The notes beneath the pieces were generated by a model. It ran no database searches. It saw nothing but the letters and a program-made list of their open reading frames with translations, and had not been told where the DNA came from. 64,000 bases of DNA from Chloranthus sessilifolius (taxonomy: Eukaryota > Streptophyta > Magnoliopsida > Chloranthales > Chloranthaceae), in assembly GCA_021018995.1 (NCBI GenBank), contig CM037587.1, positions 15,005,366-15,069,365 on the forward strand, read 5' to 3'. The position numbers and the translations under genes were made by a program. How positions within the stretch are numbered: position 1 is the stretch's first letter; every line of letters starts with the position of its first letter. Below, piece after piece: positions 22,074 to 33,807 of this stretch.

Positions 22074-23465
22074 CTAAGATAGATTTTGAGGGTCAACCTC
22101 CATCATGTTTACTATTGGTTCGTCTGGGACCTGGTCCTCAAACGTTAACACGGGCTTGGGGTGGGCTAAGACAAGTGGTCGTATAGGCGCAGGTACGTCC
22201 TCCTCAAAAAGGGATAACAAGGCGAGGTCTATTTTGATATCAGGGGGAATGATTATGGGGTTGGTTTTATGGATAGCCACTGGTTTATACAAGGTCAACT
22301 GTGTAGCCCCATTTTTGTCAATTTTGATGACCCCTGCGCTCACGAATGTGCTTCGGATGTGAGGCCGCGATCGAGGTTCATCTTTCAGGTCTATCCCCCT
22401 GGATTTCGCGACAGTGATGGTTCAGACCTTCTCTTTGGCTTCTTGGATCTCCTCATCGGTAGGCTTGTAGCCTAAGCCGACCTGATTCAATGTCTATCTT
22501 TAGCTTTGATCGGGTCTTTTCTTCCTTGTAAGTGAGGACCCAATCCTTTGCCCTTTTGATATCCCCATTTTTGGAGTATGGCTACTGCTGTGACCATTCC
22601 TCCACCAATTTTCGTGGTGACTTTTCCGAGAGGTTCAGGTGCCACTATCGATACGTCGTACTAAAAAATGTGGAGATCCGAGTCTTCAGTCGTGTGCGGT
22701 ACGCCCAGGGTTTTTTGGTTCTCTATGCTGTGAACCTCCTCTCACCCCTCTCCCATGATAGTTATGACTTTTTGCTCTAATATGAACTTGAGTTATTGAT
22801 GTAGGGTGGAGGGTACTGTTCCGATTTCATGCAGCCAAGGGCGTCCTAGTAATAGATTGAAAGTGGACTTAATGTCCATGACTTTGAATGGGATGGAGAA
22901 GGTCATTGGCCCTATGGTGAGTTCAAGATCGACTTCTCCCATCACTTCCCTTCTTGTGTTATTGAAACCTCGAGCTCCTGTTCTGGCTGGTTGGAACATT
23001 GATGGGTTGACGCCGATCTTGGTAGCAGTCCGCAATGGTTATACACTTAAGGCAGACACATTGTCTATTAGTACCAGCGGTATTACCAAGTCCCCGGTTC
23101 GATTGTGATGTTGAGGGACCTGGAGTGGTTGCTCCCTTCGACCAGGAGGTCAGTATCTGAGAATGAGATGGCATTAGGAGCTAATACCTATCCAATCATC
23201 TGTCCCACCACATCTAGGGAGACCTTACTTGATACATGGGCGTCTTTTAGTGCCCCCATTAAACCTTGGAAGTGAAGTGGGGACGTCATCAATAAGTCCC
23301 AAATGGTGATGTGAGTCGGCATTCTTTTGAGCTGCATTTCTAATGCATGTTCTCGGCTCATTTTTTCCAATGGATGCACCACTGTAGATTCTCTTCTTTC
23401 TTTTGGTCGGGCTATTTCGAGATCCTTCTCGATCTTATGATGAATTCAACCGTCCCTTCATTGTT
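22074..23465 (-). pseudogene. protease region and gag-pol linker (Tat-type), broken
   Basis: 22793..23035 reads LRTATKIGVNPS-like and GARGFNNTRREVMGEVDLEL then FNLLLGRPWLHEIG, the protease domain of Tat elements without a clean active-site frame. 23188..23382 has MQLKRMPTHITIWDLLMTSP, the helix region that precedes it. 22074..22343 is the linker toward RT. Frameshifts are frequent. Gag itself is absent. Confidence 0.65.
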
Positions 23466-23566
23466 TCTACTAGCATTAACATCCGTTTGATCATAATTGA
23501 GCGGGACCTGATTGGGGTAATAACTTAGCCTCGGGATTTGGAACGGAGTAGATGCAGGTATCATAG

Positions 23567-23853
23567 ATCTTTAGGTCATGGCCACCTATCAGACGATCAA
23601 TTTTTATTCCATGTGTCACAAATCCCAAAAAAATGGCCTTGAATCATATGACACACATCACGCTCAAATATGATTTTATGGCTATTTTTTGGGATCTATG
23701 ACACGTTGAATCACAAGCTGACTGATTGATAGGTGCACCATAATCTCAAGGTCTATTGAGTGAAAGATATGGGTGAAAAACGATCTCCATCATATGATTC
23801 GAAGGATTCAATGGTTTTCAAGGGGTCTAGGATGTGGACGCGTTTAGGGGTAC

Positions 23854-23858
<5 letters not shown>
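23567..23858. mobile_element. inverted-repeat DNA element (copy 1 of a family)
   Basis: Arms CTTTAGGTCATGG...CACCTATCAG and, inverted at the right, GGTGCACCATAATCTCAAG enclose a palindrome-like core with CAAATCCCAAAAAAATGGCC opposed to GGCTATTTTTTGGGATC. The right side extends to GGGGTACCC at 23858, matching the end of the copy at 56753..57090. The left arm lacks this extension. No coding. Confidence 0.6.

Positions 23859-23860
<2 letters not shown>

Positions 23861-23928
<68 letters not shown>
23861..23928. repeat. (TA)n microsatellite
   Basis: A run of about 34 TA units starts directly after the end of the inverted-repeat element. Confidence 0.95.
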
Positions 23929-23930
<2 letters not shown>

Positions 23931-26004
23931 AATTTTTCTTATTAAATAACCCTAACTTAAAATAGTGATTTCAAGCTCGTTAAAGTTTGATTTTTTGCAA
24001 ATGACATGTCAATTTTGATCCATTCAATGAGACTTATCCAATGAACCTAATTTTTGAATTTTTTAGGACTGTTAAAGTGCTAAAAAATGACAGTGAAAAA
24101 TTCAATGAAAGTTAAAGTAATAAAAAATGTTTAAATGTTATTGGCTGGGTTACTCGATCCGTCAAGTGTGTTCTGCTATTTAGCTTTTCTCTTCTAGTGT
24201 TGCATTTTTTTTTATATATATAGACTTTCGTTAATTTGTTAGTTGCATTTTCAAATTATAAACAATAGATGGATTATGGAGATATTTGTAATCTAAAAGT
24301 AATGAGTATTGTTTTATTTGTTAAAAAAAAAAAATTTATGGTGATTTTTTTTTTTTTTTTTTTTTTTTTTCAGATTAATATGAAAGAGAGGCCCCATTTT
24401 AAAAACTCGCCTGGGCCTCCCAAAATCTCAAGGCAGGCTCTGATTAATCCAAACTCAAAAATTGGAAGACCCTGTGTATAAAAAGAAAAAAAAAATGATG
24501 TTTTAACCGGGCACTACTTATAATATATATATAACACCTTATTAAGCCGCCAAAGTTGGCAATGAATAAAAAAACTTTGACCAAGATTATTCTTTCAGGG
24601 AGGAGGCATATTGGACTAATTTTGTTGAATAGTTGAGAGCTCAACTGAGTTTGTCTCTATGGTTTTGATTTTTGTGAGTATGGGAACACAGAAGCTGCGT
24701 GAAGAGAATCAACAATCATTCAAACTTTATCAAAAGAGAATCCATTGTATCGGTCGCTTTTTCTTACTGCTAGTGTAGTTTTTTCTTCATTTTCACGTAG
24801 ATACCTTAGAGACTATGTCATGGTTCAGGAATAAATCAGCTTGGGTAAAATTTAGAAAAATTGAGCAAATGCGAGTAAAAACCAGTAAAATTCAGGAAAA
24901 CAACAAAAAAATATTAAAAATTTTCAAAATGATTAATAAAAAATTAAAAAGTAAAAAAAATAGAAAAGAAAATGATGATGGTTTGATTAAAGTCTGCATG
25001 CAATTAGCTGTTTGAGGTGTTAGTAGGTCTTAGATGCATACATATTTGGGAGTTAGTGTGCATTCATTCGAATTGCATCCTAGCCTTTGGATCATTATAG
25101 ATCGACTTGAATCGTACATGTGATACAATTAATGGGTGGAAGTAGCTATCTCTATATAGAGGATAAAAGACGTGGTGAAAGACGGAAATACTAAGAGTTA
25201 TTAAATTTCATTTCTTACTTAAAATCTTATACTTTTAATTACGCATCTATTTTTTACTAAATGTGATTCGACTTGCGATCATATGATGCAGAATCCGACT
25301 CGCACTACCAGCGATCTTGGCTTCGTTATATCAGGAGAACAAATTTCATATTAAGGAAATCATGTTCGAGCCTTGAAGCCTAAAGATATTTATTTAGATT
25401 CTTATTATTTTTTATCTCCATATTTGCAATAAACGTGTGTGAAATCCTCCTTAATAATATTCAATTAATTTTGGTCAAAGTTTTCTCCTTTAGTCTAATA
25501 TTGGCAACTACGCAAGTATACTTTATTCCTTTGCCAATGGGTGAAACTTGACAGAGATATAATTGTTTTGGAATATTTTGAATTGAAGAGTTTTGTGTCT
25601 TCCTAGTAGCTGCCGTAAGGGAAAATCAAACGCACTATTATTTATTTATGCATTTTTTTTATAACAATCGAATTTAAATGATGGCTTGATGCACCACATG
25701 ATGCCAAGTGGTGCCAAGATTTCTCACGTCGCTACAAAAAATAAGACTATTAGCACAGTCAAAATCTACCGTTATTAGTCCTGTCGCTACCAAAGACTGC
25801 CACTACGGCACTTATCAGCATATGTTAGTGCATGCGTGTATAAAATTCTTTACTCCATAATTAGAAGACTTTAATTCTATTCAAAAAGAGTTGGCAATAG
25901 GTGAACTACAAGCACCTTAAAGGTATGACTAGGTTTGTTCTTAATTTATAGGTTCCTTAAATGCCTTTGGTTGCGTTGACCGGATGACTCACTCGATTAT
26001 TATT
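23929..26004. other. A+T-rich intergenic DNA
   Basis: No gene is supportable. It includes a long poly(T) tract near 24341..24370 and, at 25731..25800, a fragment resembling the CACTA-type MITE of 40572..40679 (CTACAAAAAATAAGACTATTAGC). Confidence 0.5.
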
Positions 26005-26342
26005 TGTTGAAGTTTTGCCTCACATCGAATAAATTATAGCCTTGTCTCTCTCTTATAATGTTCATCGGGTCCTCCACTTATAACTAATTTATCGATTGGG
26101 TAAATTGGTTTTCAGATGGATATCCAAAATTTATCATGGTATCAGAGCATGCCTTTGATCTCCACTCCACACCACCCAGTTTAATTGTTCATGTGATTTG
26201 GCTCAATCCCACCAACACGTGTCGGGCGCGTTGAAGTTTAGTCTCACAACGGGTAAAATATAGCCTAGTCTCTCCCTTATAATATTCATGGGCCCCTCCA
26301 TTCATAGCCAATTGGTTTTGACATGGATGCCCACATTTATCA
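26005..26342 (+). mobile_element. complete TRIM (miniature LTR retrotransposon)
   Basis: LTR1 is 26005..26136 (TGTTGAAG...ATTTATCA), immediately followed by the primer site TGGTATCAGAGC at 26137..26148. LTR2 is 26229..26342 and ends in ATTTATCA; its first base has changed (CGTTGAAG). Both flanks show the duplication TTATT (26000..26004 and 26343..26347). The internal part is about 90 bp and non-coding. It depends on enzymes of other elements. Confidence 0.9.
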
Positions 26343-26585
26343 TTATTTATGTTTTCTACTCTGTTCATTCACTTAGCGAGTCTTCAATTGGTTACAATGA
26401 ATCAATCCTCTATCCAATTCAATCGGATTTAGAGTGGCAAACGAATTGACTAGTTAATGCAAATTATTTTGTTTGAAAACAAAATTAAAATATAAAGCGA
26501 GGATCTAAGCCTAAGATTTTATCGAATTTAAGTTTTATAACTAACCAAGTAGTCATTTGCATTTTTATTTTTATTTTATAAGAAC

Positions 26586-27008
26586 GGAGAAATTTCATTA
26601 AGGTGGAAAATTTGACATAATAATATCATAGATCTGAAGAGGAGCATCTTCCGTCCAGATCTCCTTACAATCGCTAACTAAACCAATCTTAGCTAAAGCA
26701 ACAACCACACTATTGGCCGAGCGCTTGACATTAGAGCACCCTCTCTGTTATCTTCAAAAATAAGCATGAGGTCCGAATCATCCAGTTGATCTGCTACACC
26801 ATTGATGACATGAAGTGAATCTCCTTCAAATAGGACATTATGGAATTCACATTGATGAGCAACCCAGGTAGCCTAGAGAAAAGCTTGAGCCTCACATTAA
26901 TCCGCAAAAGATAAGCATTTTAAGTTCTTGGCCATAGACACCATGACTTGTCCATCTTGATCACGAATGATTACATCGATTCCAGCTGCCTTAGAAGAGG
27001 GAAACCAC
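26586..27008 (-). pseudogene. LINE RNase H domain, C-terminal part
   Basis: The minus strand encodes FPSSKAAGIDVIIRDQDGQV, MVSMAKNLKCLSFAD, then CEAQAFL and FEGDSLHVINGVADQLDDSD. These give the acidic residues of an RNase H fused to the end of a plant L1 RT. Two stops are visible. The N-terminal part (NFDGAW) lies at 33808 onward, beyond the Athila-like insertion. Confidence 0.75.
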
Positions 27009-28315
27009 TGACAGTTCTATGAATTATGCTCTGTGTTTATATATTGCAAGCGCACAACAAAAATTATAGCACTAGTATATGATGGTTCCCACGAGGAAGG
27101 TTGAATTCTTAAAAACTTATATTTGCCTTTAAAAAATAAAGAATGGTTATTTAAACTAAAGTGCATAAAATAAATTACAGAAAATAAATCTAAATCATCT
27201 TCCTTCTAGATTCTAGTTATCAATTAGTCTCCTTCAAAAACTCAGATGTTTACAAATTTAAAAACCATTACACTAATCTGCAGTCCCCCAGAATTTAGGC
27301 GTCAATTAAAAACTAGATTTCTCTAGATATTTATGAAAATAAAAATATCATTATACTAATTATATCCTCCAATTCTCAATTTTAGTCGTCAATTAAAATC
27401 AAGAAAATTTGGATGTTTACAAAGCAGAAAAAATACATAAAAATAAATCTAAACTAGAAAGCAAGTAAATTGATCTTCTAGTTCTCAATCGTAGTCATTA
27501 ATTGCTGTTGAGAAACTTTAGATACTCTATACTAGAAAGAAAATAAAAATTATCCTAAGGGTGATCTTTCATATTTCTCTCTTAATTGTCAATTAAGATC
27601 GAAAATCCTTGGATGGTTATTCTGGGTACCAAGCCCTCATATTTATAGATTCATAATGGGTCGGTTTACATTATTCGAATCCTAATAAAAGTAAACTACT
27701 AAAAGTAAAAGTTTCCAAAAATTATAAACTTCCTAATCCTAATCTTCCTTGCTTCGAATAGTAGATGCGCGCTGGACTTTTTCTCCTTAATTCCAGCAAC
27801 ATAGATCTTCGAGAATTTCTCCAATCTTTGCACGTTCGTAGGGTGCAAGATTTCAAATTTAAGAGTACTTTCTATTTTGTTCATAGCGGTGAAATTCTCA
27901 AGTGATCTTTAGCAACAGCATAAGCTTTATATTATAAAATTGCAATTACGATTTTGCTCTTCCTTTAAACGATTCCTTGCTCTCGATCGATCGTAATCCA
28001 CCTCGTTCTCCCTAGTTTGTGAGCTCTCTTCTATAGAATCGTAAATACAATTCTCTTAATTATTCATTAGCTTCGCCCAGTCTTCATTTACGATTTGGAT
28101 TGTCATTATCAGGTGACTCTTCTATTACGATTTGGATCATAATTTCGAACGATCTTCTTTTTACTACTTTAAGTGTATTTTGGTGAATATTAATATTTTG
28201 ACTATTTTCTACTTACTGATCTAAATATCTGCATATGAGCATCTCATTAGTAACAAATTGGGGTTTAGTACCTCTCAGTTAAGGGTATTTAGATAGTAAA
28301 TTATGTGACTGATCA
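27009..28315 (-). repeat. 3' LTR of the Athila-like element
   Basis: It is 1307 bp with TGACAG at the left and CTGATCA at the right end. It is clearly similar to 32510..33807 throughout but with many substitutions and small indels, so the insertion is old. It holds repeated ACGATTTGGATC-like motifs near 27950..28155. Confidence 0.9.
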
Positions 28316-28328
28316 CACCCCCAAACTT

Positions 28329-30144
28329 AAGTTTTGCTAGTCCCTAGCAAACAAGGAAAAATAGACTAACTAGAAATTTAAATGTCACTATTGTAGGGAG
28401 CACAATTACATTTAACAAATACAACAAGCCTTTAAACTCCTAGGTGATGCCTAGTGGAGGAGTTGTGTCTCCTGAAGGTTTCCTATGAAATTACCTACAA
28501 ACTTTAAGAAAATATTTTTTTGTTTTTTCAAAATTTTCAAAACAAAGAAAAACAGAATTTGAAAATTGTAAACTACTTTTGGTACACTAATCAGTCAATC
28601 AACATATGATTGTTACGATTTTTAAAAATATCCATCAACCATGACTTCCCATCCTAGCAGCTATCTGTCACGGCGTAACTTTTTCGGCGCCCGTGCGGCG
28701 CTTCGCTGCCACTACAGCAAGGCCAGCCTAACTCAGATACTAATTTTTTCGTTATGCACTAGGGTCGTGACCACATCACATATCCTTGATCAGAAACTCA
28801 GCAATTTCAATTCATATAAAGCGTAGAGTGTGTGTGCATCAGTGAAGAATCTATTCATTATAATTTTTTTTTAACTGCATATTTAGAAAACATTATCATT
28901 GAAATCCTCACTGAAGCATACTCACAAAAGAAATATTGAAATATTTGGTTTCTCACAATGATATATATGATGAATAATTTCAAGGATAAGTGACAAAAAT
29001 AAATTTCATTGAAAAAAATAATCAATTCTATTTGTTATGCTTCCTGATTCTCCATAGTAATTATCATACACATCTCTACGAGGCTCATGCTATTGCAAAT
29101 CATGAATAAAAAAGGTCCTTGTTTGGCTTGTAATGGGGCTTTGGGTAAAAAGGTTCCAAAGAAAGGTAAAGCAGATTCAAAAGTTCTGAAAATACAGCTT
29201 ATTTCTTACCTAATCGTCTTCATCTTTTTTTTTTAGTAAGTATCTAAAAAGTTAGATAACTTCTTCCCATATATATTTATCTTTCTTTTCTTTTTTTGTA
29301 AATCCCTTTTTCTTGATTCTTTTTCAGCTTTCCTCTTGAAATTTTATCAATTTTGGAAGCTTCTTTGCTTCTCTTTTTCATTATTTTTTCTCCCACATCT
29401 TTAAATTTTTTTTTCTTTATCAGTTGTACCCTATTTCAGTATTCTCCTTATCTATTTTTTCATACTCCTTCCACTCTCCTATTTCTCCCTCTATTCTAAA
29501 TTCTCATAAGTACAAGGGTTAAAGACCGAAAGATTTGGGTAGTACATATGGTCAAGGGTTTATAAAATTTTGGTACAAAGAAATTCAGTTTAGGCTCTAA
29601 TATGGGTTCAAGAAATAAATTATTTTGGGATTTTGGCATTTTGGCTCAAACGAATAAAAAGAAGGGCTTTAATCCTTTTCAGATTCACTAGCAAGAATGC
29701 CATATTATTTCGATGAATATAATAAACATTTCTACAAAAATAGTTAACACAAACATAGAATATTGATTCAAAGAAAAATAGCAATATGAGATTTCATTGA
29801 CACACAGTCATGAAGTTCAAGAAAATTGCAATTCGGATAGATATAGCAGTCTCTCTCAAAGAAAGGAAATAAGTCCAAAAGCTCACTGGTTATATGATTT
29901 TGAAACTATAACCTAAATTCTGCAATTTAAAGCAAAGTATAGTTCCAAAAATTCTTTATAATACAAACAAATGGGTTAAACATGAATCTCAACTGCTTCC
30001 TAAATTTGATGTTTGAACTTCTACTAAGATGATGGTAAAGCGTATGGAATCGTATTTTATCTAATGATTACTTGCATGTGATGGTTAACTAGAAAGAAAT
30101 TTTTAAAAATAAAAACAAACAAACCTCAAAATAGAAAAAATAAA

Positions 30145-30187
<43 letters not shown>

Positions 30188-31640
30188 AAGTATGTACTCC
30201 CAAACTTAAATAGGACAATGTCCTCATTGTGCACAGAATAGGGGATACCCAAAAAAATTCGTGGTGCCAAAATGGTGTCGGTCACATAATCTGCAAAAAT
30301 AATCAGCAATCTCTTTCAAACTTGGGAGAAATCACTTCCGGCATAATCATTAATTACAGCACCAAAGCAAAATTAGTAGACAAAAAGAATATAAACAAAA
30401 AAAAAATTCTATTAATATGAAACAAAATATTTACAAGAATTGCAAGAAAAGAAAATGACTACATAAAAGAAATCCTAGGAAAATCCTAAACAAAGACTGA
30501 CACAGACACCGGCAGCGACTACCGAGGCGCTAAAGTTTGCAATGGAGATTGGCCTCGAGGTCTTCAACATTTGTTCGGCCTCGGAGTCGTATCCCCTATC
30601 TTCCAAATATCCCATACTACTCCCCTGTGAAGAGAATGCAATGCAATTAGGGTGAAAACAAGGAGGAGATGGGGGGAATTTCCATCCCATCATCCCCGTA
30701 GAGGAACTCGCATGCAAGTGGGGTTGTGAGGGTAAGATTGTTAAGAAGTGGAAGAGGATGAGGTCATGAAAAAAGGTGTCAGTTTAGGCTTAGGTTTATG
30801 GTGACGAGGGGTAGTGGTAGACGATTCAGCATCTAGGATGGGTCATTGGCGCTTTAACTTTTCTAATTTCTATATTGCAGCCAGAAGTTTGGCCCTTTGT
30901 ATCTCGATAATTCGGTCAAGTCTTCTACTGAGATTGTCTTGGTTAGGCTCTTTCGTCATGGGGTTATGGTATGAAATGGAGGAAGGTGAAAGAGATGGAT
31001 TTGGAATGGGAAAGGTCTGTGAAAGGACATGGTTATATAGGGAAATGGCTAGGGCTCTGAACCATCACTTTGAAATAAATTGTGAGGTATAGGCATTTAA
31101 GGTTGGGTAGGTGGCGGGTGGCGGTCATGAATGCGATGCGTGTTCATTTCTTATGTGGTTTTAATGGGTTCGAATTCTAAGGTAACCGATAGGACTGGTC
31201 ACCCAACCCGCCTATTCCTTAGAATTGTAGGTTACAATTCTAGATAACAGTTCTCTGACAGAGTAGACTCTCACACGATTCAAATCGTTATCGTTACGAT
31301 TTGATCGTCTGAAATACTAGACAAGATTTGGACTGTTCGGAACTCCATACGACTACTCAAAACTAAATATATTACATCAGAGAGGGCCTTACGATCGATT
31401 GTGTTTCAGCACGATTTAGATCGTAGTGTACTTTCTACCAAAACTTTCTACTTTAAACAAAAGAAATAATGCACATATATTACAAGATTTTGCTACGAAT
31501 GAGTCAATAGCTCGACAGATCCTTGAGGATGTCAATTTTGATTAGTGGGGGCGGATGTCTCCCCCAGAAAAACTTGTCCTCTCGGGCTGCTTACTGGTTG
31601 CGCTGACAGTTAGCCACTTTCTCTCTTTTCCATCTGCGAA
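28329..31640. other. internal non-coding region of the Athila-like element
   Basis: No convincing gene. It has a T/C-rich tract (29220..29480) and a (TA)n run (about 30148..30182). On the minus strand a TATA-like TATATAACC (31032..31040) precedes an ATG at 30959 whose short frame starts MTKEPNQDNLSRRLDRI and stops after 29 codons. Clustered ACGAT/ATCGT motifs lie at 31274..31427. Confidence 0.45.
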
Positions 31641-32475
31641 GCTAGTTGACTAATCTGGCCCTCCAACTTTATGATGGACTGGGTATGTGAGTGTAGTACT
31701 TGAGAGAACTAAGCAAGCTGAGATAAGTCTCAAGAATACTGATGAGATTGTTATTGTAAATCCTGAAGGATCTGGACAACCGTGGCATCGGGTCCCTTGC
31801 TCAATGGCACATACTGTGACTACACAGTAGGCAATGGTGGTCTTTGGTGGAAAGCTTGGGCAAGGTATATCGTGGTTGCACAACAGTTGGTGCCTGTTGT
31901 ACTCCACTTGTGGAGCCATAATTAAATCTTGGGTGGTTCCTCCGCGACTGGTTATACGCCTTCCCATAATCTCTCCTTTGGAACGCATAAACTTATTCCT
32001 TTCCCACCACATCCGGGTATAATGGCACAGCTGGACACTCAACTATGGCATGGGTTAAGCTCTAGCAAATTGCACAGGCTGTTATTGGTCTTTCCTAGGT
32101 ACTAGGTTTAGAAGTCATTAATGATGCAAGTTTCTGTTTCAAGACTTCTACCTTGGAATTAATGTAACTTTCCTTCTTTACTTTGTCATTACTGATATCG
32201 TAAAGACCACCCTTCATGACAGGGGTGTGGCGAATCACATCAGGGTCAGACCTAAGTTGGGCCTGTTTCTATTTTAAATTATCGGCTAATTTCTCAAACA
32301 AATTTTAGGACTACTGTCCATTCTGAGCCATGAAGGCCTCTCCACTCACAGCATCAACCGTAGACCGGTTGGTCTCAGTCAGCCCTTGATAGAAACTCTA
32401 CGCAATAGACTAGTTTGGCACGTCATGATGAGGATATTTTCTCAATAAATCCTTCCCGCCTGTCACGCAGGTGAC
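31640..32475 (-). pseudogene. Athila-type gag remnant
   Basis: The minus strand shows KYPHHDVPN, SFYQGLTETNRSTVDAVSGE and FMAQNG, then after many stops HTQSIIKLEGQISQLASQME. Both blocks are recognisable pieces of the Athila Gag (core end and the coiled 'KLEGQIGQLA' segment). It starts directly at the primer site, so the N-terminal half of gag has been deleted. Non-functional. Confidence 0.7.
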
Positions 32476-32483
32476 CCAGGTTT

Positions 32484-32503
32484 GATCCCTGACAATGACG
32501 CCA
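32484..32503 (-). other. primer binding site, aspartate-tRNA type
   Basis: The minus strand reads TGGCGTCATTGTCAGGGATC a few bases from the right LTR, close to the Athila consensus TGGCGCCGTTG-CGGGGA (from memory), with several substitutions. Confidence 0.75.
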
Positions 32504-32509
32504 AAAACT

Positions 32510-33807
32510 TGACAACTCTATGAATTATGTTGTCTTAACTCATTAAAAGCGCACAACGGAAATTGCAGCACTAGTATAAGATCATTCCCATGAGGAAGGT
32601 TCTTAAAAACTTCTATTTGCCTTAAAAAAAATAAAGAATGATTGTTTAAACTAAAGTGCAGAAAATAAACTACAAAAAATAAATCTAAATCCTCGTCCTT
32701 CCAGATTCTAATCGTCAATTAGTCTCCTTCAGAAACTCAGATGTTTACAAATTTAAAAACCATTACACTAATTTGCAATCCTTCGGAATTTACGTGTCAA
32801 TTAAAAACTAGATTTTCGTAGATATTTATGAAAATAAAAATATCATTATACTAATATCCTCCAATTCTGAACTTTAGTCGTCAATTAAATCAAGAAATTT
32901 TGGATGTTTACAAAGCAGGAAAAATGCATAAAAATAAATCTAAACTAGAAAGCAAGTAAATTTATCCTTCGGTTCCTAATCGCAGTGGTCAATTTCTCTT
33001 GAGAAACTTCAGATACTCTACACTAGAAAGCAAATAAAAATTATCCTAAGGGTGATCTCCAGATTTATCTCTTAGTTTGCAGTTAAGATCGAAAATTCTT
33101 GGATGGTTATTCTGGGTACCGACCCTCTTATTTATAGATTTTTAAGGGGTCAATTTATATTATTCGAATCCTAATAAAAGTAAACTACTAAAAAAAAAAG
33201 TTTCATAAAATTATAAACTTTCTAATCCTAATTTTCCTTGCTTCGAATAGTAGATGCACACAGGGCTTTTCCTCCTTAATTCCAACAGCAGAGATCTTCA
33301 AAATTTTCGTCAATCTTTTCACGTCCGTAGGGTGCAAGACTTCTAATTTAGGTGTTATTTCTATTTTGTGCATAGCGGTACAATTCTCACGTGATCTTTA
33401 GCAGCAACATAGGCTTTATATTACAAAATCGCAATTACGATTTTGCTCTTCCTTTGGTACGATTCCTTGCTCTCGATCGATTGTAATTCACCACTTTCTC
33501 TCTAGTTTGTGAGCTCTCTTCTGTAGAATCATAAATACAATTCTCTTAATTCTTCTTTGGCTTCGCTTAGTCTTCATTTACTATTTGGATCGTCATTATC
33601 AGGTGACTCTTCTATTACGATTTGGATCGTAATTTTAAACGGTCTACTTTTTACTGCTTTAGAAGTGTATTTTGGCGAATATTAATATTTTGACTCTTTT
33701 TGGCTTACTGATCTAAATATTTGCACATGAACATATCATTAGTAACAAACCGGGGTCTTGCATCACTCAGTTAAGGGTATTAAGATGGTAAATTTTGTGA
33801 CTGATCA
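32510..33807 (-). repeat. 5' LTR of the Athila-like element
   Basis: It is 1298 bp and pairs with 27009..28315. Ends are TGACAACTC and ACTGATCA (plus strand). Near 33605..33635 it has TTACGATTTGGATCGTAA, a near-perfect palindrome. Confidence 0.9.

Larger units (their letters stand above)
1234..23565 (-). mobile_element. 5'-truncated Tat-type Ty3/gypsy element, interrupted
   Basis: On the minus strand the order is protease region (about 23.4 to 22.8 kb), reverse transcriptase, RNase H, integrase (to 18334), a non-coding spacer, an antisense ORF (plus strand), the polypurine tract and the 3' LTR fragment. A separate RNase H-like domain between RT and integrase and the TGTAGACACC LTR start point to the Tat lineage. 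Gag and the 5' LTR are missing: recognisable sequence stops near 23565 where an inverted-repeat element begins. All pol segments carry stops and frameshifts. A complete Tekay element sits inside at 4228..16403. Confidence 0.75.
27009..33807 (-). mobile_element. Athila-like non-autonomous LTR element
   Basis: LTRs are 27009..28315 and 32510..33807, flanked by the duplication ACCAC (27004..27008 and 33808..33812). The primer site next to the right LTR reads TGGCGTCATTGTCAGGGATC on the minus strand, the aspartate-tRNA type used by Athila elements. The polypurine tract is AAGTTTGGGGGTG (minus strand, 28316..28328). A phrase resembling 'attgaggacaatg...taagtttgggg' near 30190..30230 is also typical of Athila. 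Only a gag remnant remains; pol is missing. Confidence 0.88.

Noticed and set aside
26137-26148. Reading TGGTATCAGAGC as a tRNA gene part
   Set aside because: Only the primer-binding complement is present, directly at an LTR end; no cloverleaf sequence around it.
30475-30717. Minus-strand ORF of 80 codons as a gene
   Set aside because: No family resemblance, lies in the non-coding interior of the Athila-like element, and neighbouring frames are full of stops.
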